A stretch of DNA of 64,000 nucleotides from CAZIAK01 sp964537035 (GTDB lineage: Bacteria; Planctomycetota; B15-G4), in the NCBI GenBank assembly GCA_964537035.1, contig CAZIAK010000021.1, positions 15,924 through 79,923 on the forward strand, given 5' to 3'. The notes under the pieces are model-generated. The model saw nothing but the letters and a program-made list of their open reading frames with translations. It did not search any database and was not told where the DNA came from. Within the stretch, counting starts at the first letter, position 1. Every line of letters starts with the position of its first letter. Below, one piece after another: positions 36,236-45,009 of the stretch. The translations under genes and the position numbers were made by a program.

Positions 36236-38986
36236 CTACGGCGTCGTGCCTTGCAGCCCATTGCTCGCGGCGAAACCGAAGGGGCCCACGGGGTCGAAGA
36301 TCCATTCCTGCAAGAAGAAGTCGATGCCCGGGGGCAGGCCCAGGGGGGCGATGCCGGTGAGCAGCAGGGCGCCCGCGCCGTTGGTGAGCAAGCCGGTGAC
36401 CAGCAGGTCCACATCGGGGACCATGACGCCGCCCTTGAAGGGAGCGTTGAGCTGGGTGAAACCGACCACCAGACCCACGGAGGCGTTCTCCAGGGCACCG
36501 GTGAGGGACGCGCCGTAGAGGAGGCCGCCGGAGAGGTCGCCGAGGCCCACCAGGCCGGGCACTCCGTGGGTTCCTGCCAGGCCATTGCCCAGGTCGGTCC
36601 AGGCGCTGGCGCGCACGTTGACCAGGTCGACGGAGTCGGTGATGCCTGGCTCGGCACAGATCGCGAGACCCAAGGCGTCGCTGAAGCCTACGGCGGAGGG
36701 CGCTCCCACGAGCGCGATGGAGTCCACGACGGACGAAGCGGCGCCAGCCACAGCGACCTTGAGCAGCTGGCCGTCTGTGGTGGTGACGAACAGGGCCGTG
36801 TCGGTGGGCGAGTAGACAGCCGAGCGGGCCACGCCTGGCAGGACCAAGGCGGTGAGCACCGTGTCCGTGGCGGTGTCGATGACGTAGAGCCGCGGGTTGT
36901 TGCCGTCGAAGTTGCCGATGAAGTGCAAGCTGCCTGTGTCGTCACCCACGGTCACCAGCGGAAACTCGATACCGGGCACGGTCGCGGTCAACGACGACGC
37001 CGCGCCGTTGATCGTGACCACGCTCACCGAGTCGCCGAAGGCGTTGACCACGTAGGCCTTGGAACCGTCCGCGGTGAAGCTCACATCGACCGGGAAGTCG
37101 CCGATGTTCACCCGGGTGAGCACGGCGTGGGTGTTGGCGTCGATGATCAGCAGCTCGTCATCAAAGCTGATGCAGACAGCGACCACCGAGCCATCGGGCG
37201 AGGCGGCGATGCCGCTGGAGACGCTGTAGGTGTAGCCGATGGAACCCATCTGGCCAGCCAGCACGCTGCCCGTCACCGCGCTCGCGGCGCCGTTCAGGTT
37301 GATGAAGTGTACCCGGTCGGCGCTGGCTACCGTGGTCACGAAGGCGGTGCTGCCGTCGGTCGAGATGGCCACCTCGGCGGGGCGGGAGAACACGGAGAGC
37401 TGGGCTACGCGGGTGTCCGTGGTCAGGTCGATGATGGAGACCGTGTTGTCGTCCCCGTTGCAGACCACGGCGGTCTGGCCATCTGGAGTGATGGCTACAT
37501 CGAGGCTGCGATCGCCGGTGTCCACGTAGGCCCGCACGGTCTGGGTGGTCAGGTCGAGGACGGCCGCGCTGCGAGAGGTGTTGTGGGCCACCACGGCGGT
37601 CATGCCGTCGGGCGTGACGGCGATCGTGCGGGGTGCGTCCCCTTGGGGAGGCTCGCCGGTAAGCGCCCGGCCCTCTACGAAGCTGCTGGCCCCGTTGGTG
37701 GAGTAGACGTTGGCGTCTTCGCGGAAGCGGTTGTTCAGCGCCACCACCCGGTGCTCGACGGGGCTGGCCACCGCGTCCACGCAAGGTGCCAGGGAGAGAG
37801 AGGCCACCTGGGACTGCGAGGCGATGTCGATCACCCGGGACACGGCATTGCTGACGAAGGCGTACTGACCGTCGAACGAGAGGACGATGTCCCCCACGAT
37901 GCCCGTGCTGAGGGTGGCCGTGGTGGCGCCACTCGTCAGATTGACGAAGATCAAGTTGTTGGAGATGGCCGCCATGGCGTGGCTCTTGTCCGGCGTGAGG
38001 CGCACCACCTGCGACTGCAGGGCGGCCGTGGCGAAGCTGCCGGTGACCGTGGCGCTGCCCAGGTCGATCTCCGAGATCATGTTGACGCCGCTCTCGTGGC
38101 TGACCACGGCGGTGGTGCCGTCGGCGCTGATGTCCACGGCGATGGGAGCGTCCGCCACGGCGAGGCTGGCGGTCTCCGTGCCTGCTGCGACGTCGTACAG
38201 ACGCACCCGGTTGCCCGCCCGATCGGGCAGCACGACAGTGGAGCCGTCGGGTGTGAGCGCGAACTGGGTGTACAGGTTGCCGCTGATGCCGCTCTCAGGG
38301 GTGAAGAAGAAGCCGATGGCCCCTTGTCCCGAGGTGCCGAAGGTGGCGGTCTCGCTGAGGGTGCCCAGGTTGATCACCGAAAATGATGACGACACGCCAT
38401 CGTTGATCACCGCCACCACCGCCTGGCTCGAGTCCGGCGTGATGGCCACGGCGAAGGGTTGTGACCCTGTGATGGGGACCGCGCCGAGCAACGTGCGGGT
38501 GGCCACATCGATCACGGCGACCGAGTCATCGAAGAGGCAGGGGACCACGGCCACGGATCCGTCGGGGGCGACCGCCACATCGACGGGGAAATCAGACACA
38601 GTGACGGTGTGGGTGATGGTGCGGCTGGACACATCGAGGAACGTGATCGTGTCCGTGTCCCGGTTGGCGATGGCCACCGCGCTGCCGTCGGGCAGGAACG
38701 CCAGGGCCCGGGGCAGGTCGCCTTCGGGTGCGGCGTTGACGGTGAGTGACGTTGTGGACAGGGAGCCTGCACCACTGAAGCCTGGAGCCTGCCCAGCGCT
38801 GGGTGTGGCGTCGCGGCCTGGCACTGCTCGGGGTGCAATCCAGGTGGTGACCGTGGGCCCGAACTGCGCACCGTCGAGAGAGACCTGGGCCTGCGCTGCG
38901 GTCTGTCCGTCGTCAGTGAATGCGAAGGCGGGGGCGGCGCAGAGGGCGAGCAGCAGGACGGCGGACATCTTCACGGTGAGCTTCAT
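36236..38986 (-). CDS. Secreted YVTN-type beta-propeller protein
   Basis: A 916-residue exported protein. A signal peptide (MKLTVKMSAVLLLALCAAPAFAF) is followed by two propeller-sized blocks of repeats such as DVAVAPDGSVAVVPCLFDDS, FAVAITPDSSQAVVAVIND and DVAITPDGQTAVVCNGDDN, the 40-residue YVTN/surface-layer propeller unit. The end is the canonical shared module: AWTDLGNGLAGTHGVPGLVG, NAPFKGGVMVPDVD and FAASNGLQGTTP. It is probably a surface or S-layer-like protein; no enzyme motif is seen. I chose the ATG at 38986 as the signal peptide start. Confidence 0.85.
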   Translation of the reverse strand: MKLTVKMSAVLLLALCAAPAFAFTDDGQTAAQAQVSLDGAQFGPTVTTWIAPRAVPGRDATPSAGQAPGFSGAGSLSTTSLTVNAAPEGDLPRALAFLPDGSAVAIANRDTDTITFLDVSSRTITHTVTVSDFPVDVAVAPDGSVAVVPCLFDDSVAVIDVATRTLLGAVPITGSQPFAVAITPDSSQAVVAVINDGVSSSFSVINLGTLSETATFGTSGQGAIGFFFTPESGISGNLYTQFALTPDGSTVVLPDRAGNRVRLYDVAAGTETASLAVADAPIAVDISADGTTAVVSHESGVNMISEIDLGSATVTGSFATAALQSQVVRLTPDKSHAMAAISNNLIFVNLTSGATTATLSTGIVGDIVLSFDGQYAFVSNAVSRVIDIASQSQVASLSLAPCVDAVASPVEHRVVALNNRFREDANVYSTNGASSFVEGRALTGEPPQGDAPRTIAVTPDGMTAVVAHNTSRSAAVLDLTTQTVRAYVDTGDRSLDVAITPDGQTAVVCNGDDNTVSIIDLTTDTRVAQLSVFSRPAEVAISTDGSTAFVTTVASADRVHFINLNGAASAVTGSVLAGQMGSIGYTYSVSSGIAASPDGSVVAVCISFDDELLIIDANTHAVLTRVNIGDFPVDVSFTADGSKAYVVNAFGDSVSVVTINGAASSLTATVPGIEFPLVTVGDDTGSLHFIGNFDGNNPRLYVIDTATDTVLTALVLPGVARSAVYSPTDTALFVTTTDGQLLKVAVAGAASSVVDSIALVGAPSAVGFSDALGLAICAEPGITDSVDLVNVRASAWTDLGNGLAGTHGVPGLVGLGDLSGGLLYGASLTGALENASVGLVVGFTQLNAPFKGGVMVPDVDLLVTGLLTNGAGALLLTGIAPLGLPPGIDFFLQEWIFDPVGPFGFAASNGLQGTTP

Positions 38987-39067
38987 GGGGCTGAGCCGAA
39001 GAGGTGGACAAGCAGGGGCCGGGCCAGTGTAGGGCCAGGTTGCAGATCCGACCATGGTCCAGGCGCC

Positions 39068-39823
39068 TCAGCTGGTTGGAGCCTTCCTGCGGCGCAACAG
39101 GTCGATGCGGAAGGGCTCCTTGAAGTGGGCTCCGCTGTCATCGGCAAGACGCGCGAAGGTCGATCGCACCTGTGCCAGCAACTCGTCCGAGAGGTCGTGC
39201 TGAGAATGGGACGCGCCCACCACGAGCTGCTCGAACTCCTCCCAGCTGGCGTAGTGCAGCGGCGCGCGAAAGAACGTCTGCGAGACCAGCTCGAACTCGT
39301 CGCCTTCCACGGCCCTCTCGATCGCTTCGAAGGCGGCCCGGCGTACGTGCTGCTCGTCGTGAAAGAGGCGCAGGATCTCGTTGAAGCCGCCGCGATAGAG
39401 CGGCTCGGAGATGCAGGCGAAGCCACCGGGGCGCAGCACCCGAGCGATCTCGCTGAGGGCCCGGTCCATGGACTCGGTGGGCACGTGGTGCAACGACTTG
39501 AACAGGAACACCACGTCTTGGCTGCAGTCGTCCGCGGGGATGTCCTCGGCGACCCCCAGGGCGAAGCGCACGTTGTCCGGCTTGCCTGCGGTCAGGTTGA
39601 GGGCGTGCTGCACCTCGTCCACTTCTAGCGCCAGGACGCGCCTGTCCGATCCGGCAGAGGCGATGTCTCGGGTGATCTGACCGTCGCCGCAGCCCAGCTC
39701 AAGGATGTCCTTGCCGTCCAGGTCGAGCAGTTCGTCGATCACGGCGTGCTCTTCGGTGTAGCGCTCGATGGTCAGGGTGAGCCCGTACTCGAGTCGCCCG
39801 TGCTGCGGATTCTGTGTGCTCAT
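39068..39823 (-). CDS. Class I SAM-dependent methyltransferase
   Basis: A 251-residue soluble enzyme. SAM-binding motif I is ILELGCGDGQITRDI. The acidic end of strand 2 follows (VLALEVDE), then FLFKSLHHVP (motif II region) and ALSEIARVLRPGGFACISEP (motif III). The fold is that of UbiE/Methyltransf_11-type enzymes; the substrate is unknown. The start is the ATG at 39823 (MSTQNPQ). It is divergent from the ATP-grasp gene with 76 bases between them, which may mean common control of a small-molecule pathway. Confidence 0.88.
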   Translation of the reverse strand: MSTQNPQHGRLEYGLTLTIERYTEEHAVIDELLDLDGKDILELGCGDGQITRDIASAGSDRRVLALEVDEVQHALNLTAGKPDNVRFALGVAEDIPADDCSQDVVFLFKSLHHVPTESMDRALSEIARVLRPGGFACISEPLYRGGFNEILRLFHDEQHVRRAAFEAIERAVEGDEFELVSQTFFRAPLHYASWEEFEQLVVGASHSQHDLSDELLAQVRSTFARLADDSGAHFKEPFRIDLLRRRKAPTS

Positions 39824-39899
39824 GGCGGAGAGTGTGCACGGCTGGAGGGCTCGGTCGCTACCCTGCACGGCCTCTCGTCACCCAAAGATCTGCCTCTCA

Positions 39900-41084
39900 A
39901 TGATCCTGCTCGACAAGCCTTACGTCTCCCAGCTCTTGCTCGATACCATCCGCGAGCACAGCCTGCCCGTGGTCAGCACCGAGTCCGCTCGCCAGTTCGG
40001 TGTGCAGGGCCTGCCTTCGGCCCTCTCGGAGGCGGCCGCGGTGCAGCGGGCTCTGGCCGGGCCCGATCCCCTGGTCTACACGGTGTCAGAGAGCTCGATC
40101 GGCTGGATCGCGGCCCATCTCGGAGACACGGTCCTCCCCGAGCGCATCGATCAGTTCAAGAACAAGGCCCGCTTTCGCGAGCTGACCGCCGGGCTGTTTC
40201 CTGGCCTGCGCTTTCTCGAAGTGGCCGTGGACGACCTGGATCAGTTCGACCCCCGCAGTTTTCCCACGCCCTTCATCATCAAGCCGTCGGTGGGCTTTCT
40301 CAGCCTGGGCGTGCAGCGAGTGAATGCGGTCGAAGAGTGGCCTGCTGCCCTGGCCGCGCTCCGGCTCGACCTGCACAGGGCCCTTGGCATTTTTCCAGCC
40401 GAGGTGTTGAACAGCTCTCGCTTTCTCATCGAGTCGTGCATCGAAGGCCGGGAGTTCGCCATCGATGCCTACTACGACGATCGCGGCGAGCCCGTGGTCC
40501 TGTCCGTGCTGGAGCACCTGTTCGCCGGCCCTGACGACACCGCTGATCGGGTCTACGTGACCTCTGCTGAGATCGTGCGCTCGAACCTGCAGCGGTTCAC
40601 CGATCTGCTGAGCGACCTCGGTGCGGTCTTCGCCCCGCGAAACTTTCCCGTGCACGTCGAGGTGCGCATCGACGATGCGGGCCAGCTATGGCCCATTGAG
40701 CTGAACCCTGTGCGCTTCGGGGGCTGGTGCACCACCGCAGACCTGACCCATCACGCCTACGGCCTGAACCCCTATGCCTGCCTCTTCGCTCGGTCCCGCC
40801 CTGACTGGGACGAGCTGTTGAACGGCAAGGAGAGTCAGCTGTTCGCGCTCGTCGCCCTGGGCAACTCCACGGGGATCGAGGGTCGGGACGTCGAGGCCTT
40901 TGACTACGACGGGGTTCTCGCCCACTTCGCGCATCCGCTAGAGCTGCGCAAGGTCGACTACACCGAGTACCCCTTGTTCGGGTTCGTGTATGTCCGCACC
41001 AGCAGCGAAGATTCCACCGAGCTTGAATGGGCCTTGCGCACAGACCTGGCCGAGTTCGTCACGCCGTCACACCCTGGGAGCTGA
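39900..41084 (+). CDS. ATP-grasp family ligase-like protein
   Basis: A 394-residue ATP-grasp enzyme. The central ATP-binding lysine region is TPFIIKPSVGFLSLGVQRV, a second part is RFLIESCIEGREFAIDAYYD, and the Mg-binding end is VEVRIDDAGQLWPIELNPVRFGGW (Glu and Asn). Such enzymes couple ATP hydrolysis to joining a carboxylate to an amine or thiol, often making peptides or modified amino acids. The N-terminal 100 residues form the usual pre-grasp domain. It is followed after three bases by a small conserved-looking protein, so the two are one operon. Confidence 0.87.
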   Translation: MILLDKPYVSQLLLDTIREHSLPVVSTESARQFGVQGLPSALSEAAAVQRALAGPDPLVYTVSESSIGWIAAHLGDTVLPERIDQFKNKARFRELTAGLFPGLRFLEVAVDDLDQFDPRSFPTPFIIKPSVGFLSLGVQRVNAVEEWPAALAALRLDLHRALGIFPAEVLNSSRFLIESCIEGREFAIDAYYDDRGEPVVLSVLEHLFAGPDDTADRVYVTSAEIVRSNLQRFTDLLSDLGAVFAPRNFPVHVEVRIDDAGQLWPIELNPVRFGGWCTTADLTHHAYGLNPYACLFARSRPDWDELLNGKESQLFALVALGNSTGIEGRDVEAFDYDGVLAHFAHPLELRKVDYTEYPLFGFVYVRTSSEDSTELEWALRTDLAEFVTPSHPGS

Positions 41085-41087
41085 GCC

Positions 41088-41366
41088 ATGTCAGACGATG
41101 GACCCAAACCCGAGCATGATGAGTGGCACAGCCACACGGTGGTGCTGACAACAGAGGGACAGCTCACGGTGGTCGGTCGCTGGGAGGCGGTCGTCGATGG
41201 CCAAGTGCAGCTGCTCGGTGTGGCGCTGCACGAGCAGGGCGCGACGGAAGAGAGTCGTGAAGATTGGGTCGCTCGGCTCAAGAAGTTCGGCATCCCCATC
41301 GAGCACAAGACGTGGTCCGTGTCCCGTGATGCGGTGACGGCCATCGTGCCTCTGCGGGACGCGTAG
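41088..41366 (+). CDS. Small protein downstream of the ATP-grasp enzyme
   Basis: A 92-residue protein with no signal peptide. It starts three bases after the ATP-grasp stop, so it should be translated from the same mRNA. The centre is predicted beta strands (HTVVLTTEGQLTVVGRWEAV) and the end contains RLKKFGIPIEHKTWSVSRD. I recognise no family. Position alone suggests a role with the ATP-grasp enzyme. Confidence 0.6.
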   Translation: MSDDGPKPEHDEWHSHTVVLTTEGQLTVVGRWEAVVDGQVQLLGVALHEQGATEESREDWVARLKKFGIPIEHKTWSVSRDAVTAIVPLRDA

Positions 41367-41385
41367 AGTGGCGCGCTGAGCCCGC

Positions 41386-41847
41386 TCAGTTCTGGTCGGT
41401 CACTGCTGCGGGCTGGCCATCAACGACCGGTGAGGGGCTGATGTACGGAGTCCCGTCAGCGAGCTGCGCATGAACCCAGGGGGCTCCGGCCTGCCAGGCG
41501 GCGAAGCGGGCGGTCTGCATGTCGTAGTGCGCTGACTTCTGGCCATCGTCGCGGCCCCATCGCAGCAGCGCCACCTCGGCGTTCTTCGCCGCCCTTGCGA
41601 TGGCCTCGTCGCTCCGGCCCGCGGCGCTGAGTTCCAACCAGACCAGGTCCTCCTCGATCTGGCCGCCCAGCGTCTGCTGCAGAAGGGATCTGCTGTCGAG
41701 TCAACCGATGGCAGCATGGGCCTCCCTCCAGCCTCCGATGAGCTCGCGCTGGCGGTGGTTGCCAGCCACCATGAGCCCTGCGATTCCGGCGATCACGCCG
41801 CAAGCGAAGAAAACGGCGATGGACACCCAGTGACTGCGGTTTGTCAT
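41386..41847 (-). pseudogene. Membrane-anchored small protein interrupted by an in-frame TGA
   Basis: From an ATG at 41847 with GGAG eight bases upstream, a membrane anchor (VSIAVFFACGVIAGIAGLMV) is followed by RELIGGWREAHAAIG and then TGA at 41701-41703. The same frame stays open and codes normally for 105 more residues (LDSRSLLQQTLGGQIEEDLV and onward) to 41386. The second part has no start codon with a ribosome site, so a single ancestral gene of about 153 residues is likely. Unlike the selenoproteins, no Cys or redox motif is near the TGA and no SECIS-like stem fits well. I prefer a nonsense mutation or a 48-residue protein with a dead tail. Confidence 0.55.
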
Positions 41848-42020
41848 GGTCATTCTCCGGTAAAGGTCAGCTTCGTCGACTCGTGGATTGATCGACCGCA
41901 GGGCTCGCTGGCATGAGCAGTGGGGCGCAACGGCAGCGCGGCTCCTGCCCATCGCGCGCTTCGATCGGGCCTGCCGCCGCCGTATGGTCAGCTCTTCGGT
42001 GGCGCGAGGAGGCATGCAGC

Positions 42021-42998
42021 TTGAAGACGATTGAGAAGGTCGGGCTGATGGTGGCGGTGGTCGCCCTGGTGGTGGCGTCGCTTGTGCTGGACGGTCCCTG
42101 GGGAGAGGGCAGGGGCTGGATCTCCCTGTCTCGGCGCTCGGGTGAAGCCGGCCAGGCAGATCCTGTCCCGGTCTACGAGCTCGGAGAAGGGCGGCCCTTG
42201 CCAGAGATGCCCGCGCTCGTAGGAGGACCGCTCGTGTTCACGGGCTTCGAGCCGCCGTACACCTCGCCGTCGGTGCCCGTCGCTCTCGCCCAAGCCTGTC
42301 TGGCCCGCAATCAGCAGCGCTTCGAGGAGGCGGGGGAGACAGAAGCATCGTTTCTCGGCGTCGAGTTCTTGGAGCTGTCCCTCGCCGTGGCCACGCTCGA
42401 TTCTGGTATCGAGGTCTGGGTGCATACATCGCGCATGCCGGGCGCCTCACACCTGAAGCTCTCAGACGTCTGGTTCTTTGACCCTGGCAGCGGCCACCTG
42501 GGGAGCCAGACCATCAGCCTGGAAACCAAGGGCCGACATGTCGAGCTGGAGAACCTGTCCACGATGTTGGCCCAGGCTGATCTGGACTTCGACGGTCGCC
42601 CAGAACTGGTGGTGCGCGAGTTGGACCATCCGGGCACGGACATCTCGAACTTCGCGCTGCACTGGTTCGCGGTCGACGACGCCTTGCAGGTCACCCGTTT
42701 GCTGATCACCTCACAGGAATCGAACATCACCTGGAACGGCTGGCGGGGCAGCTTTCTCGCCCGGGTGATTCCCGCTTCAGCGACCGAGGTCTGGGTGCAA
42801 GCGTGGTACAGCCCTCGCGACGGTGGCGCAGATCTGCCCCTCGGCCACAGCTGCTACACGCGAGATCAACCGGGAGACACGTTCACCCTGGCCTTCGAGG
42901 TGATCAACCCGGACGCACCTGCCCGGGATGGGGATGGCTTCGGTTCGTTCGGTGAGCGAGTCGACGCCCGCTCAGTGGTCAGGGTGCACGAGCGCTGA
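42021..42998 (+). CDS. Membrane-anchored protein of unknown function
   Basis: A 325-residue protein starting at TTG 42021, fixed by a perfect GAGGAGG eight bases upstream; an ATG at 42014 leads only to a short dead frame. One N-terminal membrane segment (GLMVAVVALVVASLVLDG) anchors a soluble domain outside the membrane. The domain has AQADLDFDGRPELVVRELDH, one FG-GAP-like Ca loop, in an otherwise beta-rich protein. No enzyme motif is seen. It is convergent with the lipoprotein gene at 43006, with seven bases between stops. Confidence 0.65.
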   Translation: MKTIEKVGLMVAVVALVVASLVLDGPWGEGRGWISLSRRSGEAGQADPVPVYELGEGRPLPEMPALVGGPLVFTGFEPPYTSPSVPVALAQACLARNQQRFEEAGETEASFLGVEFLELSLAVATLDSGIEVWVHTSRMPGASHLKLSDVWFFDPGSGHLGSQTISLETKGRHVELENLSTMLAQADLDFDGRPELVVRELDHPGTDISNFALHWFAVDDALQVTRLLITSQESNITWNGWRGSFLARVIPASATEVWVQAWYSPRDGGADLPLGHSCYTRDQPGDTFTLAFEVINPDAPARDGDGFGSFGERVDARSVVRVHER

Positions 42999-43005
42999 GG
43001 CCTGT

Positions 43006-43554
43006 CTACTCAGGGCACTCGATGACCCTCCATTGATCGTCGAAGACGACCTGGAAGGTGGCGAACTTGTTGCTCCAGTACTTCCAGGTGTGCTGCTCGA
43101 GCGAGGAGGTGCCCGTGATGGGTGGGTGGCCCACGGCGGCCAGGACGGCCTCCCGGCTCATGGTGTGCTCGATCTTGCCGTCGACGATGGCGGCCTGCTC
43201 GTCGGCGGTGAAACGCGAGAGGTCGACGGGCTCTGCTCCCAGCAACCTGTCGAAGCCCTGCTCCATGGTCTGTCCCGTGTGACGTGACATGTTGTTCACC
43301 AGCAGCTCCTGGCCGTTCTCCAGGGTCAGCTTCAGTCGGCGACTGTTGGAGGCCACGAAGGTCACCGGTGAGTTGATCGGCAGCAGCGCGCCTCGCTGGT
43401 AGTTGGTGGTCTGGTAGGCACCTCTCTCGTAGCGGATGGAGTGCTGGGTGTAGTACTTCTGGCCGATGGGCCGGCCCGCGTATCCCCCTCTGGCACAGGC
43501 CAGGGGCAGGCAGGAAAGGGCGATCAGGACCCAGCAGTTGAGCAAGCGATTCAC
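43006..43554 (-). CDS. Predicted lipoprotein
   Basis: A 182-residue exported protein. The signal peptide ends in a lipobox (LIALSCLPLACARG), so Cys 20 should be lipid-modified. The C-terminal region (MSREAVLAAVGHPPITG and HTWKYWSNKFATFQVVFDD) has the shape of the SmpA/OmlA (BamE-like) fold, in which a gene-dosage signature precedes a W-Y strand and a final beta strand; this is a distant resemblance only. It is likely an envelope protein. Confidence 0.65.
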   Translation of the reverse strand: MNRLLNCWVLIALSCLPLACARGGYAGRPIGQKYYTQHSIRYERGAYQTTNYQRGALLPINSPVTFVASNSRRLKLTLENGQELLVNNMSRHTGQTMEQGFDRLLGAEPVDLSRFTADEQAAIVDGKIEHTMSREAVLAAVGHPPITGTSSLEQHTWKYWSNKFATFQVVFDDQWRVIECPE

Positions 43555-43679
43555 AGCGATCTCCTCGAGTTCTGAGCGCGAGGCGCCGCGCTCCCGAGCA
43601 GAGTCTGGCCCTCACCGGAGATGGGATCAAGAGGCCGGCGGGCTTGGCGAGTAGAGGCCTCGGCGACTTACGCTCCTGC

Positions 43680-44843
43680 TTACTCTTCAGCCAGCTCTTC
43701 GTCGGCGAACTGGGCCAATGCGGGTAGCACGAACTCGCGGGTCAAGATGACCAGGGACGCCGTGAGTGGGATGGCGATGAGCAGGCCGAACACGCCGAGC
43801 GCCGCGCCTCCGGCGAAGACGGCGACCATGACCACGATGGGGTGCAGGCCGAGACTGTTGCCCAGGATCTTGGGGATCAGCACGTAGCCCTCGATGCCCT
43901 CGGCGATGCCGAAGACCACGCAGGTGCGGACCAACGTGCCCAGAAACCCTGCACCCTCCGGCAGCAGGCCCATGGAGAAGGCCGCGCCGAAACCGAGCAC
44001 CGGCCCCACGAAGGGCACCAGCGAAAGAAAGCCGCTGGTCATGCCCAGGAGCAGCGCGTAGGGGATACCGGCGATCCATAGTCCGACCGTGAGCAGCGCA
44101 CCTTTGATGAAGCAGATGAGCATGCGCCCGCGGAAGAAGTTGGCCAGCACTTCGCCGATCTGGGTGGCTACCCGCGACACGCGAAGGCGCTCCTGAACGG
44201 GCAGGTAGCGCCGGGAGAAGCGACGAATGCGGCCGAGTTCAAAGAGCAGAAAATACGTGTAGATGGGCAGCAGCAGGACCAGGGTGAAGAACCCGAGCAC
44301 CGAGCCGAACCAGTGCTGCAGGAAACTCCAGGCCGTACCCGCTCCCTTCAGAGCCATCTCGCCCGCGCCCAGCTGTTCGTGGGTCAGCGCCTCTGTGGCG
44401 CCTCGGAGCAGCTCCGAGAAGGCACCGGGTTCGTGGCCCACGCTGTCAGGGCCGCCAGGGACGGTCTCGTCGTCTGGGAGCAGAGGCTGAAACCACTGGC
44501 GGTGCTCTTCCACGAACTCATCGAACGAGCGCTCGACGCGCCCGATGAGATCGATCTTCTTGTCGAACACGTCGCGCACCATCATGCGCCCCTGGGAGTA
44601 GAGTCCCAAGGCGACCGAGATGAGCAACACGCTGAAGCCGACGAAGATCAGGTTCACTGCGGTGCGGCGTTTCCAGCCGCGCTTCTCCATGCGGCCCACC
44701 ATGGGATGCAGGGAGGCCGCGAAGATGTAGCCGAGCAACAGGGGGTTCAGCACCGACCGGACGGTCCATGAGAACCAGATGACCAGGACGGCCACGGCCC
44801 CGAGGGCGATGTTGCGCCTCGTCTTGGAAAGCTTCTCGATCAC
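43680..44843 (-). CDS. AI-2E family membrane permease
   Basis: A 387-residue polytopic membrane protein of the AI-2E/UPF0118/PerM family, whose members are proposed exporters of small molecules or Na/H antiporters. About eight membrane segments are visible, with the family's C-terminal signature LSLVPFVGPVLGFGAAF followed by EGYVLIPKILGNSLGLHPI. I chose the GTG at 44843, which has GGAGG seven bases upstream; the longer open frame to 45044 lacks a membrane segment and ribosome site. The transported compound is unknown. Confidence 0.88.
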   Translation of the reverse strand: MIEKLSKTRRNIALGAVAVLVIWFSWTVRSVLNPLLLGYIFAASLHPMVGRMEKRGWKRRTAVNLIFVGFSVLLISVALGLYSQGRMMVRDVFDKKIDLIGRVERSFDEFVEEHRQWFQPLLPDDETVPGGPDSVGHEPGAFSELLRGATEALTHEQLGAGEMALKGAGTAWSFLQHWFGSVLGFFTLVLLLPIYTYFLLFELGRIRRFSRRYLPVQERLRVSRVATQIGEVLANFFRGRMLICFIKGALLTVGLWIAGIPYALLLGMTSGFLSLVPFVGPVLGFGAAFSMGLLPEGAGFLGTLVRTCVVFGIAEGIEGYVLIPKILGNSLGLHPIVVMVAVFAGGAALGVFGLLIAIPLTASLVILTREFVLPALAQFADEELAEE

Positions 44844-45009
44844 GTGGGCCCCTCCCGGGCTGCGGGCCGAAAGAAGGCGCCGCCTGCGCCCATCGTATAG
44901 ACCCCACGCCGGAGAACCGACCGCTGACTCGTGCCTCCCTGGAGGGCCGGTGGTGCAAGGCTCTTGGGAGGTTGCTCGCAGCGGCCTGGGGCCGGCCACA
45001 GGGTCGTGG

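Noticed and set aside
36251..38386. A 711-residue Gly/His/Asp-rich frame opposite the YVTN-type gene
   Set aside because: It mirrors the propeller repeats and has no start signal.
41701..41703. Selenocysteine at the TGA of the small anchored protein
   Set aside because: No Cys or redox motif nearby, and the best stems have four or five pairs with no suitable loop G at the expected spacing.
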